Shown here: positions 21,166 to 31,599 of the stretch, piece after piece
Layout: each line of letters begins with the position of its first letter
Numbering within the stretch: the first letter of the stretch is position 1
Assembly: GCF_003946095.1 (NCBI RefSeq)
Contig: NZ_RHOD01000004.1
Location: 62,001-126,000 of the forward strand
Direction: 5' to 3'
Source: Levilactobacillus lindianensis
Lineage (GTDB): Bacteria > Bacillota > Bacilli > Lactobacillales > Lactobacillaceae
DNA length: 64,000 nucleotides
The notes under the pieces: generated by a model
What the model saw: the letters and a program-made list of their open reading frames with translations, nothing else
The model's database searches: none
Told to the model about the DNA's origin: nothing
Program-made: the position numbers and the translations under genes

Positions 21166-24100
21166 TTAGTCTTGTGTGTTCGGTTGACTTTCATTTTTAG
21201 TGGTTTCTGGTGCTGCTTTGGCACTTTCAGCCTGAGCTTGCGCCTTACGTTGTTCTTCTTGCTGTTGGGCAAGCTTACTCAACGCATCAACGTTCACAAC
21301 ATCGTCGTCATCGTCATCCATATCGCGGAGTTCGATTTCTTCGTTGTTCCCGTTTAAGACCTTCATGTCCAGACCCAAGGATTGTAATTCCTTGACCAGA
21401 ACACGGAAGGATTCAGGCACACCAGGCTTTGGAATTGGATCGCCCTTAACGATGGCTTCGTAGGTCTTAACCCGGCCAACCACGTCATCAGACTTGTACG
21501 TTAAGATTTCTTGTAACGTATAAGCGGCACCATAAGCTTCCAAGGCCCAAACTTCCATTTCACCGAAACGTTGGCCACCAAATTGCGCTTTACCACCAAG
21601 TGGTTGTTGCGTAACCAGTGAGTAAGGTCCAATGGAACGGGCGTGCATCTTGTCGTCGACCATGTGGGCCAGCTTCAAGTAGTTCATGACACCAACGGCA
21701 ACCCGCTTGTCGAATGGTTCACCGGTCCGGCCATCGTATAAGACGGTCTTAGCATCGGCAGCCATCCCGGCTTCCTTAACAGCATCCGCGATATCAGTAT
21801 CTTGGGCACCATCAAAGACAGGCGTTGCCACGTGGATACCCAACTTACGAGCAGCCATCCCTAAATGCAATTCGAGCACTTGCCCGATATTCATCCGGGA
21901 AGGCACACCCATTGGGCTCAGCATGATGTCGATTGGGGTCCCATCTGGCATGTATGGCATATCTTCCTCAGGGATAACAACGGAAACCGTCCCCTTGTTA
22001 CCGTGACGACCAGACATCTTGTCCCCAACTTGGATCTTCCGCTTTTGCGCGATGTAGACCCGAACCATCATGTTAACACCAGGAGAAAGTTCGTCCCCGT
22101 TTTCACGAGTAAAGATCTTCACGTCCTGGATAATCCCGCCACCACCATGTGGTACCTTCAGGGAAGTATCCCGAACTTCACGGGCCTTTTCACCAAAGAT
22201 GGCATGGAGTAAACGTTCTTCGGCTGATAATTCAGTCACACCCTTAGGCGTTACCTTACCAACCAGGATGTCACCGTCTTGAACTTCGGCACCAATCCGG
22301 ATAATTCCGTCTTCGTCCAAGTTCTTCAAGGCGTCTTCACCCACATTAGGAATTTCGCGAGTCATTTCTTCAGGCCCAAGCTTCGTATCACGTGCTTCTG
22401 ATTCATATTCTTCAATATGAATCGACGTGTAAACGTCATCGCGAACCAATCGTTCGTTGATCCCGATGGCATCTTCGAAGTTGTACCCTTGCCAAGTCAT
22501 GAAGGCAACTAATGGGTTTTGACCTAAGGCCAGTTCCCCATTTTCCATTGAAGGACCATCAGCCAAGATTTCGTCGTTGTCGACGTGATCGCCAACCTTA
22601 ACGATTGGACGTTGGTTGTAGTTCTTCCCACCGTTAGAACGGCGGAACTTCATCAGCTTGTAAGTGTCTAGCGCATCGTCGGCACGACGTACACGGATTT
22701 CACGGGCATCGACGTATTCAACAGTACCTTCGTGTTGGCTAATTAAAGCAACCCCAGAGTCATGCGCTGCCTTGTATTCGATACCAGTCCCAACCAATGG
22801 TGCATGAGGGTCCAGCAACGGCACAGCTTGCCGTTGCATGTTGGCACCCATCAAGGCCCGGTTGGAGTCATCGTTTTCCAAGAAAGGAATACATGCCGTG
22901 GCCACAGCAACTACTTGCTTAGGCGAAACGTCCATGTAGTCAATCCGGTCAGCCGTCGTTTCAATGTTATCGGCTTCGGAACGGGCCATAATGGTATCCG
23001 TATCGAATGAACCGTCATCGTTCAATGGCGTGTTGGCTTGAGCAACAACGTAGTTATCTTCTTCGTCAGCCGTCAGGTAATCGATCTTGTCGGTAACCTT
23101 GTGGGTGTCCCATGAGACACGACGGTATGGCGTTTCGATGAACCCGTACTTGTTAACCCGAGCGTAACTGGAAAGACTGTTAATCAACCCAATGTTAGGA
23201 CCTTCGGGCGTTTCAATTGGACACATACGGCCATAGTGGGTGTAGTGAACGTCTCGGACTTCATATCCGGCACGGTCACGCGTCAAACCACCAGGTCCAA
23301 GGGCAGACAACCGACGCTTATGCGTTAATTCGCCAAGTGGGTTAGTCTGATCCATGAATTGTGACAATTGAGATGACCCAAAGAATTCCTTGATTGAGGC
23401 AACCACTGGGCGAATGTTAATCAGTTGTTGTGGCGTTACCGTCGCAGCATCCTGAATGGACATCCGTTCACGCACAACCCGTTCCATCCGGGATAACCCG
23501 ATCCGGAATTGGTTTTGCAGGAGTTCACCCACGGAACGAATCCGCCGGTTACCCAAGTGGTCAATGTCATCGACGTTCCCAATCCCAACTTGGAGATCGA
23601 AGAAGTAATTCATGGAAGCAATGATGTCGGCTGGGCGAATGTGCTTCAGCTTGATATCAATGTTGCCATTCCCAATAACAGGAACTTCTTGTTCTGGATC
23701 GTCTGGTGATTGCACCTTGATAATTTGTAATTTAAGTGGTTCAGTAACAACGGCTTCGTCTGAAGGTTGGAAAGTAACCATCTTGAAGTCTTCTTGGTCC
23801 AAGTATGGGGCCAAGGTCTTCATGACGTCCTTATCAACTACCGTGCCCTTTTGCGCGATAACTTCACCAGTATCAGGGTCAGCTAACGTTTCGGCTAAGG
23901 TTAAGCCGAGCAAACGGGTCTTCAGGCTGAGCTTCTTGTTGGTCTTGTAACGTCCAACAGGCGCCATGTCGTAACGCTTGGGATCGAAGAACCGGGCGGT
24001 CAGTAAACTCCGTGAAGAGTCGGCCGTCTTAGGTTCACCTGGACGTAGACGTTCGTAGATATCCTTTAAGGACTCTTCGACACGTGAATCGTCATTGTTC

Positions 24101-24780
24101 TTGTGAATATCCTTTTCCAACGTCTGTGACAGACTTTCGTTGTCACCCAAGATATCCAAGATTTCATCGTCAGAACCGAAACCTAACGCCCGAACTAATT
24201 CGGTCATTGGGATCTTCCGAGTACGGTCAATCCGAACGTAAGAAACATTCTTAGCGTCCGTTTCAAATTCAAGCCAAGCACCCCGGTTAGGGATAACAGT
24301 GGCACCGAAGATGGTCCGACCGTTCTTATCAGTATCATCATTGAAGTAAACGCCTGGTGACCGGACTAATTGGGAAACAATTACCCGTTCTGCCCCGTTA
24401 ATAATGAAGGTCCCTTGGGCCGTCATTAATGGGAAATCACCGAAGAAGACGTCTTGTGACTTAATTTCGCCCGTTTCATGGTTCGTCAGGCGCAGGGTTA
24501 CGTGCAACGGTGCAGAATAGTTTGCATCGTGTTCTCGTGCCTCATCGACCGTATATTTGGGTTCTAGTAATTGATAATCAACAAACTCTAACGAAAGGTT
24601 TCCTTGAAAATCTTCGATTGGCATGATGTCGTCGAACATGTCGCGTAAACCTTCGTCAAGGAACCAGTTATACGAATTGGTCTGAATCTCGATTAAGTTA
24701 GGGAGATCAAGGACTTCCTTGATCCGCGAATAGCTACGGCGAGTACGGTGTTTCCCGTATTTCACTAAGTGTCCTGCCAA
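21166..24780 (-). CDS. rpoB: DNA-directed RNA polymerase subunit beta
   Basis: 1204 aa. The TTG at 24780 is chosen because it lies 8 nt after AGGAGAGG and gives [20 protein letters not shown]; an upstream GTG overlaps the ribosome-binding site. The rifampicin pocket ([23 protein letters not shown]) shows the sensitive-type D, H and S residues. The C-terminus carries an acidic run followed by a Q/A-rich tail. Transcription starts about 200 nt upstream and passes an attenuator-like hairpin. Confidence 0.98.
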   Translation of the reverse strand: MAGHLVKYGKHRTRRSYSRIKEVLDLPNLIEIQTNSYNWFLDEGLRDMFDDIMPIEDFQGNLSLEFVDYQLLEPKYTVDEAREHDANYSAPLHVTLRLTNHETGEIKSQDVFFGDFPLMTAQGTFIINGAERVIVSQLVRSPGVYFNDDTDKNGRTIFGATVIPNRGAWLEFETDAKNVSYVRIDRTRKIPMTELVRALGFGSDDEILDILGDNESLSQTLEKDIHKNNDDSRVEESLKDIYERLRPGEPKTADSSRSLLTARFFDPKRYDMAPVGRYKTNKKLSLKTRLLGLTLAETLADPDTGEVIAQKGTVVDKDVMKTLAPYLDQEDFKMVTFQPSDEAVVTEPLKLQIIKVQSPDDPEQEVPVIGNGNIDIKLKHIRPADIIASMNYFFDLQVGIGNVDDIDHLGNRRIRSVGELLQNQFRIGLSRMERVVRERMSIQDAATVTPQQLINIRPVVASIKEFFGSSQLSQFMDQTNPLGELTHKRRLSALGPGGLTRDRAGYEVRDVHYTHYGRMCPIETPEGPNIGLINSLSSYARVNKYGFIETPYRRVSWDTHKVTDKIDYLTADEEDNYVVAQANTPLNDDGSFDTDTIMARSEADNIETTADRIDYMDVSPKQVVAVATACIPFLENDDSNRALMGANMQRQAVPLLDPHAPLVGTGIEYKAAHDSGVALISQHEGTVEYVDAREIRVRRADDALDTYKLMKFRRSNGGKNYNQRPIVKVGDHVDNDEILADGPSMENGELALGQNPLVAFMTWQGYNFEDAIGINERLVRDDVYTSIHIEEYESEARDTKLGPEEMTREIPNVGEDALKNLDEDGIIRIGAEVQDGDILVGKVTPKGVTELSAEERLLHAIFGEKAREVRDTSLKVPHGGGGIIQDVKIFTRENGDELSPGVNMMVRVYIAQKRKIQVGDKMSGRHGNKGTVSVVIPEEDMPYMPDGTPIDIMLSPMGVPSRMNIGQVLELHLGMAARKLGIHVATPVFDGAQDTDIADAVKEAGMAADAKTVLYDGRTGEPFDKRVAVGVMNYLKLAHMVDDKMHARSIGPYSLVTQQPLGGKAQFGGQRFGEMEVWALEAYGAAYTLQEILTYKSDDVVGRVKTYEAIVKGDPIPKPGVPESFRVLVKELQSLGLDMKVLNGNNEEIELRDMDDDDDDVVNVDALSKLAQQQEEQRKAQAQAESAKAAPETTKNESQPNTQD

Positions 24781-24971
24781 GTTGTTCACCTCTCCTATTT
24801 ATTCTGTCAACTGGCCTATCCGGAATGTTACATTTTGATTACAATTGCATTTAGACCCGGATTTTTGGCAAAAAAAATCCAAAAACAAACCCAAAGTTTG
24901 CTTTTGGCTTCTTATAGTGATAGCTCCGGACAATATATCGGCGCTACCAATTTCAGTTCACAGTTGCATAC
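24781..24971 (-). promoter_or_regulatory. rpoB leader RNA with attenuator (Lacto-rpoB-like)
   Basis: About 190-nt leader between the rpoB promoter and the TTG start. It contains a terminator hairpin (24870-24907). A competing 8-bp hairpin (GGATTTTT with AAAAATCC) shares the last bases of the terminator stem. A conserved RNA called Lacto-rpoB is known upstream of rpoB in lactic acid bacteria; its position fits here, but I could not compare it with the model. Confidence 0.6.
24870..24907 (-). terminator. Terminator/attenuator in the rpoB leader
   Basis: Minus-strand 12-bp stem (24896-24907 with 24879-24890, one G-U), 5-nt loop, then ATTTTTTTT. It lies downstream of the rpoB promoter and upstream of the gene, so it would act on rpoBC and also on tetR read-through. 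Confidence 0.8.
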
Positions 24972-24978
24972 AAATGAT

Positions 24979-25007
24979 ATAGTACTAAATCTAGCGTCGA
25001 ATGTCAA
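24979..25007 (-). promoter_or_regulatory. Promoter of rpoBC
   Basis: TTGACA (25002-25007), 17 nt, TACTAT (24979-24984) on the minus strand. It begins 11 nt beyond the tetR stop. Confidence 0.85.
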
Positions 25008-25017
25008 TACATTGACT

Positions 25018-25617
25018 TTACTTTTTAACTGCAACCCCAAACAGGATCAATCGCACCAGGGCCATGGTCTGCTCGTGCTGTGTCGCATCCTTAGGCCCTA
25101 CGTGATGGAAGGTGTTAAAGAGCGGACTCAGACTGGTGAGATAGAAAGAAGCCGCGTCTTGGGGCTGAATATGGCCTTGTAGCTGGACGGCATCCGTGGC
25201 AAAAAAGGCCGTCAGTGGTGCCAGATAATCCTGTTGAAAGACCATCCCCAAACGTCGCTTATTCTCCGCCTTCAAGAACCGGAAGCTTCCGTGAATCACC
25301 GTAAAAACGTCTCTGGGATGTGCCGATGTCAGGACCTCGGTCACTGCCGTTAAGGCTTCCACTGAATCAACATTGGGCGTCAGATTGGCAACGACCTGCT
25401 CAATTCCCTCACGAATCTCTTCCCCAACTGTCCGAATTACCTCTAAGAAGATGACCTCTTTATCACTAAAATGATGGTATAAGGCAGGTTGTGTGATTCC
25501 CACCTGGCGCGCAATCTCACGCGTCGACGTTGCTTGATAACCCTGTGACAGGAATTGCTCCCTGGCCGCAGTCAAAATCGCCGCGTGGGTCCGAGTCAAT
25601 TGTTCTTCTCTCTTCAT
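25018..25617 (-). CDS. TetR/AcrR family transcriptional regulator
   Basis: 199 aa. The N-terminal helix-turn-helix (residues about 8-55) contains the TetR signature TSTREIARQVGITQPALYHHF. The C-terminal ligand domain is not assignable. It is a single gene between clpC and rpoB, so its target is not evident from neighbours. A perfect 10-bp inverted repeat just upstream suggests autorepression. Confidence 0.92.
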   Translation of the reverse strand: MKREEQLTRTHAAILTAAREQFLSQGYQATSTREIARQVGITQPALYHHFSDKEVIFLEVIRTVGEEIREGIEQVVANLTPNVDSVEALTAVTEVLTSAHPRDVFTVIHGSFRFLKAENKRRLGMVFQQDYLAPLTAFFATDAVQLQGHIQPQDAASFYLTSLSPLFNTFHHVGPKDATQHEQTMALVRLILFGVAVKK

Positions 25618-25651
25618 TTACAGGCCGTCGTCCCTTCTCAAATTAAATTTC

Positions 25652-25688
25652 CTAACTAGTGTACCACATTTCATTTATCACTAGTTAG
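25652..25688 (-). promoter_or_regulatory. Palindromic operator/promoter of tetR
   Basis: Perfect 10-bp inverted repeat CTAACTAGTG ... CACTAGTTAG (25652-25661 and 25679-25688, 17-nt spacer). A TACACT -10-like box on the minus strand overlaps one arm. It is probably the binding site of the adjacent TetR protein. Confidence 0.65.
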
Positions 25689-25708
25689 ACCGACACGACG
25701 CCTCAACC

Positions 25709-25744
25709 AAAAAAGATAGCCATCCCTGAATCGGAATGACTACC
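25709..25744 (-). terminator. Terminator of ctsR-clpC
   Basis: Minus-strand 12-bp stem with three G-U pairs (25733-25744 with 25715-25726), 6-nt loop, six Ts. Confidence 0.88.
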
Positions 25745-25761
25745 CCTTGTTTACTTTTCAT

Positions 25762-28257
25762 TTAATGACTGGCAACTGCCGTGGGTTCTTGGTGCTTGCT
25801 AGACTTGATGGCCATTGTCATCTTGCCGTGAGAAGCCCCCATAGTGACCTGATCATGGGTCTTAACCTCACCACTTAGCAAGGCTTCACTCAGCCGATCC
25901 TCAACTTGAGTCTGTAAGGCCCGCCGAATTGGCCGTGCCCCGTACTCAGGATCGAATCCAGCCTTGGCAATCACGTCGATTGCAGCTGGCGTAATCTTCA
26001 GCTTGATGGCTTGGTCAGCAACCCGCAAGACAATCTGCTTAGCCATTAACTTCACAATTTCGTGGAGTTCGTCCTTCTTCAAGGAGTGGAAGATAACCGT
26101 TTCATCAATCCGGTTCAAGAATTCTGGCCGGAATGACTGCTTAAGGGTCTCCCGAATGGTCTGAGCCATAGCCTTGTAATTGTTAGCCTGGTCCTCAGCA
26201 CCAAAGCCGACAGTCTTTTCATCCCGCAGCTTCGTCGCTCCCAAGTTAGACGTCATAATTAAGATGGTGTTTCTGAAGTCAACCTTACGCCCCTTGGAAT
26301 CGGTGAGATACCCATCATCTAAGACTTGTAAGAGGATGTTGAAGACATCCGGGTGCGCCTTTTCCACTTCATCGAATAAGACGACGGAGTATGGCTTTTG
26401 ACGAACCTTTTCAGTCAACTGGCCGCCTTCATCATAGCCAACATAACCGGGTGCCGACCCAATCAAACGACTCGTGGAGTACTTCTCCATGTATTCGCTC
26501 ATATCGACCCGAATCATGTTGTTCTCGGACCCAAACATAGCTTCAGCCAAGGCCTTTGCTAATTCGGTCTTCCCGACTCCGGTTGGTCCCAGGAACATAA
26601 AGGACCCAATTGGCCGGTTCGGATCTTTCAATCCGGAACGAGCCCGGCGAATTGCTCGAGAAACCGCGGAAACGGCCTCTTCTTGACCCACAACCCGTTT
26701 GTGCAGGATCTTTTCAAGGTTAACCAACCGTTCAGCATCGGTTTGCTTCAACTGTGTGATTGGCACCCCAGTCCACTCAGCCACCACTTCAGCCACGTCT
26801 TCACCCGTGACGTCCGTCGTATACTGTTGGTCACTGGCAGCTGCCGCTGCGGCCGCTTTGGCCTTGCGGGCATCCAGCTTTTCACGTAAGGCCATCTCCT
26901 GAGTCCGTAACTTAGCGGCTCGTTCGAAGTCCTGTTGTTCGATAGCCGCTTCCTTCTCATCAGCTAGACTAGCCAATTCCTGAGCTTGCTTAGAAGCTGG
27001 GGTTGGCTTACCCATCTGGTCGATGCGGACTTTAGCCGACGCTTCATCCATAAGGTCGATGGCCTTGTCTGGTAAGAAACGGTCACTGATGTAGCGCGTA
27101 GAGAGCTTAACGGCCTGTTCCAACGCATCATCCGTGATATTCACGTGATGGTGGTCTTCATAACGTGAACGCAAGCCCTTTAAGATTTCTAAGGCTTCGT
27201 CAGGCGTTGGCTCGTTAACCTGAACCGTCGCAAACCGCCGTTCCAGCGCAGCATCGGATTCAATATACTTCTGGTATTCATCCAGCGTCGTTGCCCCAAT
27301 AGTTTGGAGCTCACCACGAGCCAAGGCTGGTTTCAGGATGTTTGAGGCGTCGATCGCCCCTTCAGCCCCACCAGCACCGATCAGCGTGTGGAGTTCATCG
27401 ATAAACAGAATAACCTGACCATCATTGTAGATTTCTTCAATGACTTTCTTCAAACGATCTTCAAATTCACCACGGTACTTGGTCCCGGCAACTAGAGAAC
27501 CCATGTCGAGCATCATTAACCGTTTATTTTGCATATCCTCTGGCACGTCGCCGGCCACAATTCGTTGGGCCAAGCCCTCGGCAATCGCTGTTTTTCCAAC
27601 ACCGGGTTCTCCAATGAGCACGGGGTTATTCTTGGTCCGACGACTCAGAATTTGAATGACTCGTTTAACTTCTTTTTCACGCCCGACTGTTGGGTCCATC
27701 CGACCTTCCTTAGCCGCCTCGGTCAAGTTACGCGCCAAGGAATCCAGCGTTGGCGTACCACCTTGGGCAGCCCGACGTTGTGACCGGTTGTCATTCCGAC
27801 GCTTAGGCGTATCGGTGATCCCTAGCTTCCGTAAAACCACCTTCCGAGCATCCGTTAATTCAACACTCAGGTTCTTTAAGATTCGGGAAGACAAAATCGT
27901 TTCATCACTAAGCAACGCTAACAGAATGTGTTCCGTCCCAATCTTTGTGGCACCCAGTCGTTTGGCTTCGTCGCCAGCCAACGTTAACATTGTTTTGGCC
28001 TTTGGCGAATAGGGCAGGTAACTGTCCTTGTCGGTGTTGGCTAATGTTCCATAACCCGTAAACCGTTCGATTTCTTCGCGAACATCGTCTTCAGTAATCG
28101 AAAACTGCTGCAAAACCTTGTTGGCAATGCCATTCTTTTCAATTGTAAGGGCGAGTAGCAGGTGTTCCGTTCCCACCGCTTGGTGCTTAAAATACTTTGC
28201 TTGTTCCTGTGCCAATACCAAGACACTCTTAGCACTCGGTGTAAATAGGTTATCCAT
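25762..28257 (-). CDS. clpC: ATP-dependent Clp protease ATP-binding subunit ClpC
   Basis: 831 aa AAA+ unfoldase. It has an N-terminal double Clp-N repeat and two ATPase modules with Walker A motifs GEPGVGKT and GPTGVGKT, separated by a UVR-like coiled middle segment ([19 protein letters not shown]). It delivers misfolded and regulatory proteins to ClpP. The usual C-terminal region is present. It follows ctsR by 17 nt and shares its promoter, so it is expected to be heat-induced and CtsR-repressed. Confidence 0.97.
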   Translation of the reverse strand: MDNLFTPSAKSVLVLAQEQAKYFKHQAVGTEHLLLALTIEKNGIANKVLQQFSITEDDVREEIERFTGYGTLANTDKDSYLPYSPKAKTMLTLAGDEAKRLGATKIGTEHILLALLSDETILSSRILKNLSVELTDARKVVLRKLGITDTPKRRNDNRSQRRAAQGGTPTLDSLARNLTEAAKEGRMDPTVGREKEVKRVIQILSRRTKNNPVLIGEPGVGKTAIAEGLAQRIVAGDVPEDMQNKRLMMLDMGSLVAGTKYRGEFEDRLKKVIEEIYNDGQVILFIDELHTLIGAGGAEGAIDASNILKPALARGELQTIGATTLDEYQKYIESDAALERRFATVQVNEPTPDEALEILKGLRSRYEDHHHVNITDDALEQAVKLSTRYISDRFLPDKAIDLMDEASAKVRIDQMGKPTPASKQAQELASLADEKEAAIEQQDFERAAKLRTQEMALREKLDARKAKAAAAAAASDQQYTTDVTGEDVAEVVAEWTGVPITQLKQTDAERLVNLEKILHKRVVGQEEAVSAVSRAIRRARSGLKDPNRPIGSFMFLGPTGVGKTELAKALAEAMFGSENNMIRVDMSEYMEKYSTSRLIGSAPGYVGYDEGGQLTEKVRQKPYSVVLFDEVEKAHPDVFNILLQVLDDGYLTDSKGRKVDFRNTILIMTSNLGATKLRDEKTVGFGAEDQANNYKAMAQTIRETLKQSFRPEFLNRIDETVIFHSLKKDELHEIVKLMAKQIVLRVADQAIKLKITPAAIDVIAKAGFDPEYGARPIRRALQTQVEDRLSEALLSGEVKTHDQVTMGASHGKMTMAIKSSKHQEPTAVASH

Positions 28258-28274
28258 TGCAGCTCCTCGCTTTC

Positions 28275-28742
28275 TTAACTCTCGTAACGTAAATGGTCCA
28301 GAATTGAATTCAAGACCGCCGCGCGTACGCGTTCATCCATTTCACGACTTCCCGTATTAATCGCATCTTTATTAATGGCTGCTAAAATAATATTGGCTTC
28401 GCGTCGGTTAATGGTCCCCGCCTCAAAGAGGTTTCGCACCACTGCCAAGCTATCGTGCCGTGAAATCTGGTCCCCAACAGCGCTCACTAACGAATCGATG
28501 AAGTCCAAGTTATCCAGCAACTTAACCTTCTCAATCCGAATGTAGCCTCCGCCACCACGCTTACTGCGAACGACATAGCCGTCCTGAATGGTAAAACGGG
28601 TCTTAATCACGTAATTAATCTGTGATGGCACCACATTAAACTGGTCAGCGATCTCCGCTCTGCGGATTTCGACCTGTTGGGATTCTGCCAGAATCTGCTT
28701 CAGGTAAGATTCAATAATATCCGAAATATTCTGATTCTCCAT
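28275..28742 (-). CDS. ctsR: Transcriptional repressor CtsR
   Basis: 155 aa. It has the winged helix-turn-helix with the glycine-rich wing ([13 protein letters not shown]) that recognises CtsR boxes and senses heat. It represses clp genes in Gram-positive bacteria. No mcsA or mcsB genes lie between it and clpC, as usual in lactobacilli. An overlapping CtsR-box-like site indicates autoregulation. Confidence 0.97.
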   Translation of the reverse strand: MENQNISDIIESYLKQILAESQQVEIRRAEIADQFNVVPSQINYVIKTRFTIQDGYVVRSKRGGGGYIRIEKVKLLDNLDFIDSLVSAVGDQISRHDSLAVVRNLFEAGTINRREANIILAAINKDAINTGSREMDERVRAAVLNSILDHLRYES

Positions 28743-28767
28743 TATCGTCCCCCCTTCGCCACAGTTA

Positions 28768-28815
28768 TCTGACTAATGTTGACTAATATTATACGAAATT
28801 CCACCAAAAAAGCAA
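28768..28815 (-). promoter_or_regulatory. ctsR-clpC promoter with CtsR-box-like operator
   Basis: Minus strand: TTGCTT (28810-28815), 16 nt, TATAAT (28788-28793), then a tandem heptad AGTCAAC-ATT-AGTCAGA (28768-28784), close to the CtsR consensus RGTCAAA-NNN-RGTCAAA and placed over the transcription start. Confidence 0.75.
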
Positions 28816-28940
28816 CGGATTAGCCCGTGCCTCTGAAGAAGTTCCGGTAAACTATCATAACAAAAAAACGGCCAGCTTCCAAACAATTAGTAAGGAATCC
28901 AGTCGTTATTATTATAATATGTATTCGAGAGATAAAAAAA

Positions 28941-29014
28941 TCGGGAAGACAAGATTTGAACTTGCGACCCCCACGTCCCGAACGTGGTGCTCTACCAAGC
29001 TGAGCTACTTCCCG
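28941..29014 (-). tRNA. tRNA-Pro(CGG)
   Basis: Cloverleaf with acceptor CGGGAAG/CTTCCCG and anticodon loop TTCGGGA (anticodon CGG); CCA is not encoded. It is the last tRNA of the operon, followed by a run of Ts. Confidence 0.95.
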
Positions 29015-29050
29015 AAGAAAGCTCACCAGCAAAATATTAAGCTAGTCAAA

Positions 29051-29124
29051 TCGGGAAGACAGGATTCGAACCTGCGACCCCCTGGTCCCAAACCAGGTGC
29101 TCTACCAAGCTGAGCTACTTCCCG
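29051..29124 (-). tRNA. tRNA-Pro(TGG)
   Basis: Cloverleaf with acceptor CGGGAAG/CTTCCCG and anticodon loop TTTGGGA (anticodon TGG). It is very similar to the next tRNA-Pro, from which it differs mainly in the anticodon arm. Confidence 0.96.
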
Positions 29125-29155
29125 AAAATTGCTTATGAGACATAAGCAACAAAAA

Positions 29156-29229
29156 TGCACCCAGTAGGAGTCGAACCTACAACCTTCTGATTCGTAGTCA
29201 GACACTCTATCCAATTGCGCTATGGGTGC
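29156..29229 (-). tRNA. tRNA-Arg(ACG)
   Basis: Acceptor GCACCCA/TGGGTGC, anticodon loop CTACGAA (ACG, expected to be edited to ICG). CCA is not encoded. Confidence 0.96.
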
Positions 29230-29249
29230 ATAATTATTATTAAGTTAAA

Positions 29250-29335
29250 TGCCGAGGACCGGGATCGAACCGGTATGGTCATCACTGACCGCAGGATTTT
29301 AAGTCCTGTGCGTCTGCCAATTCCGCCACCCCGGC
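29250..29335 (-). tRNA. tRNA-Leu(TAA)
   Basis: Class II tRNA with long variable arm, acceptor GCCGGGG/CCTCGGC (one G-U pair), anticodon loop CTTAAAA (TAA). Confidence 0.96.
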
Positions 29336-29348
29336 AAAGGGGTTAAAA

Positions 29349-29420
29349 AGCGGAAGACGGGATTCGAACCCGCGACCCCCACCATGGCAAGGTGATGTTC
29401 TACCACTGAACTACTTCCGC
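29349..29420 (-). tRNA. tRNA-Gly(GCC)
   Basis: Acceptor GCGGAAG/CTTCCGC, anticodon loop TTGCCAT (GCC), discriminator U as usual for glycine tRNAs. Confidence 0.96.
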
Positions 29421-29447
29421 AAATTGGCTATTAAATTAATGGAACCA

Positions 29448-29520
29448 TGCCGACTAGAGGATTCGAACCTCCGACCTCCTCATTACTAGTGAGATGCTCT
29501 GCCAACTGAGCTAAGTCGGC
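29448..29520 (-). tRNA. tRNA-Thr(AGT)
   Basis: Acceptor GCCGACT/AGTCGGC, anticodon loop CTAGTAA (AGT, IGU after editing). Confidence 0.95.
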
Positions 29521-29559
29521 AAAATATTTTTGAATAAATATTTTGCAATATTTAGTTAA

Positions 29560-29641
29560 TGCAGGTGAAGGGACTCGAACCCCCACGTCATAAGACACTA
29601 GAACCTAAATCTAGCGCGTCTGCCAGTTCCGCCACACCTGC
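29560..29641 (-). tRNA. tRNA-Leu(TAG)
   Basis: Class II tRNA, acceptor GCAGGTG/CACCTGC, anticodon loop TTTAGGT (TAG). Confidence 0.96.
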
Positions 29642-29678
29642 AACGTTGGCGAACTAACGCCAGGGACTTTATTCCCAA

Positions 29679-29751
29679 TGGAGGATACAGGGCTCGAACC
29701 TGTGACCCTCTGCTTGTAAGGCAGACGCTCTCCCAACTGAGCTAATCCTCC
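29679..29751 (-). tRNA. tRNA-Val(TAC)
   Basis: Acceptor GGAGGAT/ATCCTCC, anticodon loop CTTACAA (TAC). First tRNA of the operon. Confidence 0.96.
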
Positions 29752-29794
29752 ATATGCTTTCAAACAAGACAACCTCGCTCGAAACAACTATTAT

Positions 29795-29823
29795 AATTTA
29801 CCATGCCAGGAAGATGATGTCAA
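29795..29823 (-). promoter_or_regulatory. Promoter of the tRNA operon
   Basis: Minus strand TTGACA (29818-29823), 17 nt, TAAATT (29795-29800), about 45 nt before tRNA-Val. A TATAAT just downstream is at non-standard spacing. Confidence 0.7.
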
Positions 29824-29982
29824 CAACAATTTCAAATTATTTTGAATAAATATTCGCTGACTGAATAACTACTCCCGTAACAACATTTAATATTGTATCG
29901 TATCCCAAATAAAAAAGCTAGCCTTTTTTTGAACTTTTTTCCAAGAAACTGTGCCAGGCCCTCACTTCCCTCCCGAAAACAC

Positions 29983-30011
29983 AAAAAGAGCCCGACCATA
30001 GAGTCGAGCTC
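29983..30011 (-). terminator. Terminator of serS
   Basis: Minus-strand 9-bp stem (30003-30011 with 29988-29996), 6-nt loop, TTTTT. The remaining gap down to the tRNA promoter is AT-rich and contains a short A/T-flanked palindrome near 29911-29930, possibly a second weak terminator. Confidence 0.85.
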
Positions 30012-30048
30012 CTCGCTGAAGCTTGTCGTGTAATTATCCAAAAATGCG

Positions 30049-31320
30049 TTACTTGGTAATCCGGGTGACCCCACCCATGTAAGGAACCAAGACGTCTGGA
30101 ATAGTGACAGAACCATCAGCATTTTGATAATTTTCCAAAATAGCGGCAACTGCCCGGCCAACAGCCAAGCCAGACCCATTCAAGGCATGGACATATTGTA
30201 GCTTCCCTTTGTCATCGCGGTACTGGATGTGGGCGCGCCGTGCTTGGAAATCAGTCGTGTTTGAACAACTGGAAATTTCACGGTAAGTATTCTGGTTCGG
30301 GAACCAGACCTCTAAGTCGTGCGTCATAGCGGCTGTAAAGCTCATATCACTGGTTGTGAGTGTAATGACGTGGTAAGCCAGTCCCAGCTTCTGTAAGAGC
30401 ATCTCAGCGTGCTTAGTCAGAGCCTCCAGTTCATCCCAGGAATTTTCTGGCTTACAGAACTTCACCATCTCAACCTTGTTGAATTGGTGAAGTCGAATCA
30501 AGCCGCGAGTATCGCGCCCGGCACTCCCCGCTTCAGAACGAAAGGCTGGCGTCAAGGCCGTGAACCAGACTGGTAGCTTCTCTTCAGGAATGACTTCGTT
30601 ACGATAGTAATTCACCAGAGGCACTTCGGCCGTTGGAATCAACGTCATGTCCTCGTCACGTAACTGGTAGACGTCTTCCTTAAACTTAGGAAATTGACCC
30701 GTCCCGTACATAGAATCATCATTCACAATGTATGGTGGCAGAACTTCTGTGAAGCCGGCTGCCGTGTTCTGATCCAGGAAGAAATTGTAAACGGCACGTT
30801 CTAGCCGGGCGCCGAGACCCATGTAATACAGGTAACGGCTACCAGAGACCTTAGCGCCACGCTCGAAGTCAAGGATGCCTAGGTCTTCCCCAATCTCCCA
30901 ATGCGCCTTAGGCTCGAAGTCTAGGTTAGGTTTCTCCCCCCATTGCCGTAATTCGACACTGCCATCTTCATCTAAGCCAACAGGAACGTTGTCGTTAGGA
31001 ATGTTGGGCAAGTGAGCAGCAGCATCGTGAACTTGGTCCTTCAAGGTGTCGAGTTCAGCGTCTAAGGCCTTAATGTCGGCACTAACTTGACGCATCTCCT
31101 TAATTTTGTTGTCGGCATCTTCCTTGTTACGCTTCAACTGAGAAATCTCATCGGACACCGTGTTACGCTGTGCCTTCATGGTTTCACTCTTGACGATCAA
31201 CTCACGCCGTTTGGCATCCAGGGCCAGTAAAGCATCGATGTCGGCTGGATCGACATTTCTTGTCGCTAACTTTTCTTTAATAAAGTCTGGTTCTTGGCGA
31301 ATTAACTTTAAATCTAACAT
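30049..31320 (-). CDS. serS: Serine-tRNA ligase
   Basis: 423 aa from the ATG at 31320 ([20 protein letters not shown]), preceded by GGGAG. The upstream 42 codons of open frame belong to the T-box leader. The N-terminal antiparallel coiled coil (about 30-105) binds the long tRNA-Ser arm. The class II catalytic core shows [21 protein letters not shown] (motif 2) and [18 protein letters not shown] (motif 3). Expression is controlled by a serine T-box. Confidence 0.98.
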   Translation of the reverse strand: MLDLKLIRQEPDFIKEKLATRNVDPADIDALLALDAKRRELIVKSETMKAQRNTVSDEISQLKRNKEDADNKIKEMRQVSADIKALDAELDTLKDQVHDAAAHLPNIPNDNVPVGLDEDGSVELRQWGEKPNLDFEPKAHWEIGEDLGILDFERGAKVSGSRYLYYMGLGARLERAVYNFFLDQNTAAGFTEVLPPYIVNDDSMYGTGQFPKFKEDVYQLRDEDMTLIPTAEVPLVNYYRNEVIPEEKLPVWFTALTPAFRSEAGSAGRDTRGLIRLHQFNKVEMVKFCKPENSWDELEALTKHAEMLLQKLGLAYHVITLTTSDMSFTAAMTHDLEVWFPNQNTYREISSCSNTTDFQARRAHIQYRDDKGKLQYVHALNGSGLAVGRAVAAILENYQNADGSVTIPDVLVPYMGGVTRITK

Positions 31321-31561
31321 GATTAAACTCCCTTCGATTTGCTGGATGATACAAAAAAGGCCTCCGTCACATGGGACGAAGACCTTCGCGGTACCACCCA
31401 AGTTCATGGCACAAGCCATACACTTGAACATGATAACGGTCTGCACCGTGCGGCATTACCCGCCCACTATTTAGTCGTGCTGGAAGTTTCGATGTTGCGG
31501 TTTTCAGCTTACCCCGCTTCTCTGACCATCTACTTAATAAGGCACGTCGTGTTTACTAATT
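31321..31561 (-). promoter_or_regulatory. T-box leader of serS
   Basis: The minus strand holds the canonical T-box sequence TGGGTGGTACCGCG (31387-31400), which pairs with the uncharged tRNA 3' end, directly followed by the terminator at 31353-31386. A TCC triplet (31482-31484) followed by a purine fits as the serine specifier in stem I; that placement is my inference. Uncharged tRNA-Ser would promote antitermination and serS expression. Confidence 0.93.
31353..31386 (-). terminator. T-box terminator upstream of serS
   Basis: 12-bp stem (31375-31386 with 31357-31368) with a 6-nt loop and a T tract overlapping the base of the stem; competes with the T-box antiterminator. Confidence 0.92.
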
Positions 31562-31567
31562 GTCATT

Positions 31568-31596
31568 ATCATACCGCACTTTAACGGTTTAGACAA
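31568..31596 (-). promoter_or_regulatory. Promoter of the serS T-box transcript
   Basis: Minus strand TTGTCT (31591-31596), 17 nt, TATGAT (31568-31573). It starts 3 nt beyond the end of the upstream kinase gene. Confidence 0.8.
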
Positions 31597-31599
31597 CGA

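Noticed and set aside
28820-29214. Open frames across the tRNA genes on both strands
   Set aside because: They are translations of tRNA-Pro and tRNA-Arg sequence; the cloverleaf structures explain the DNA.
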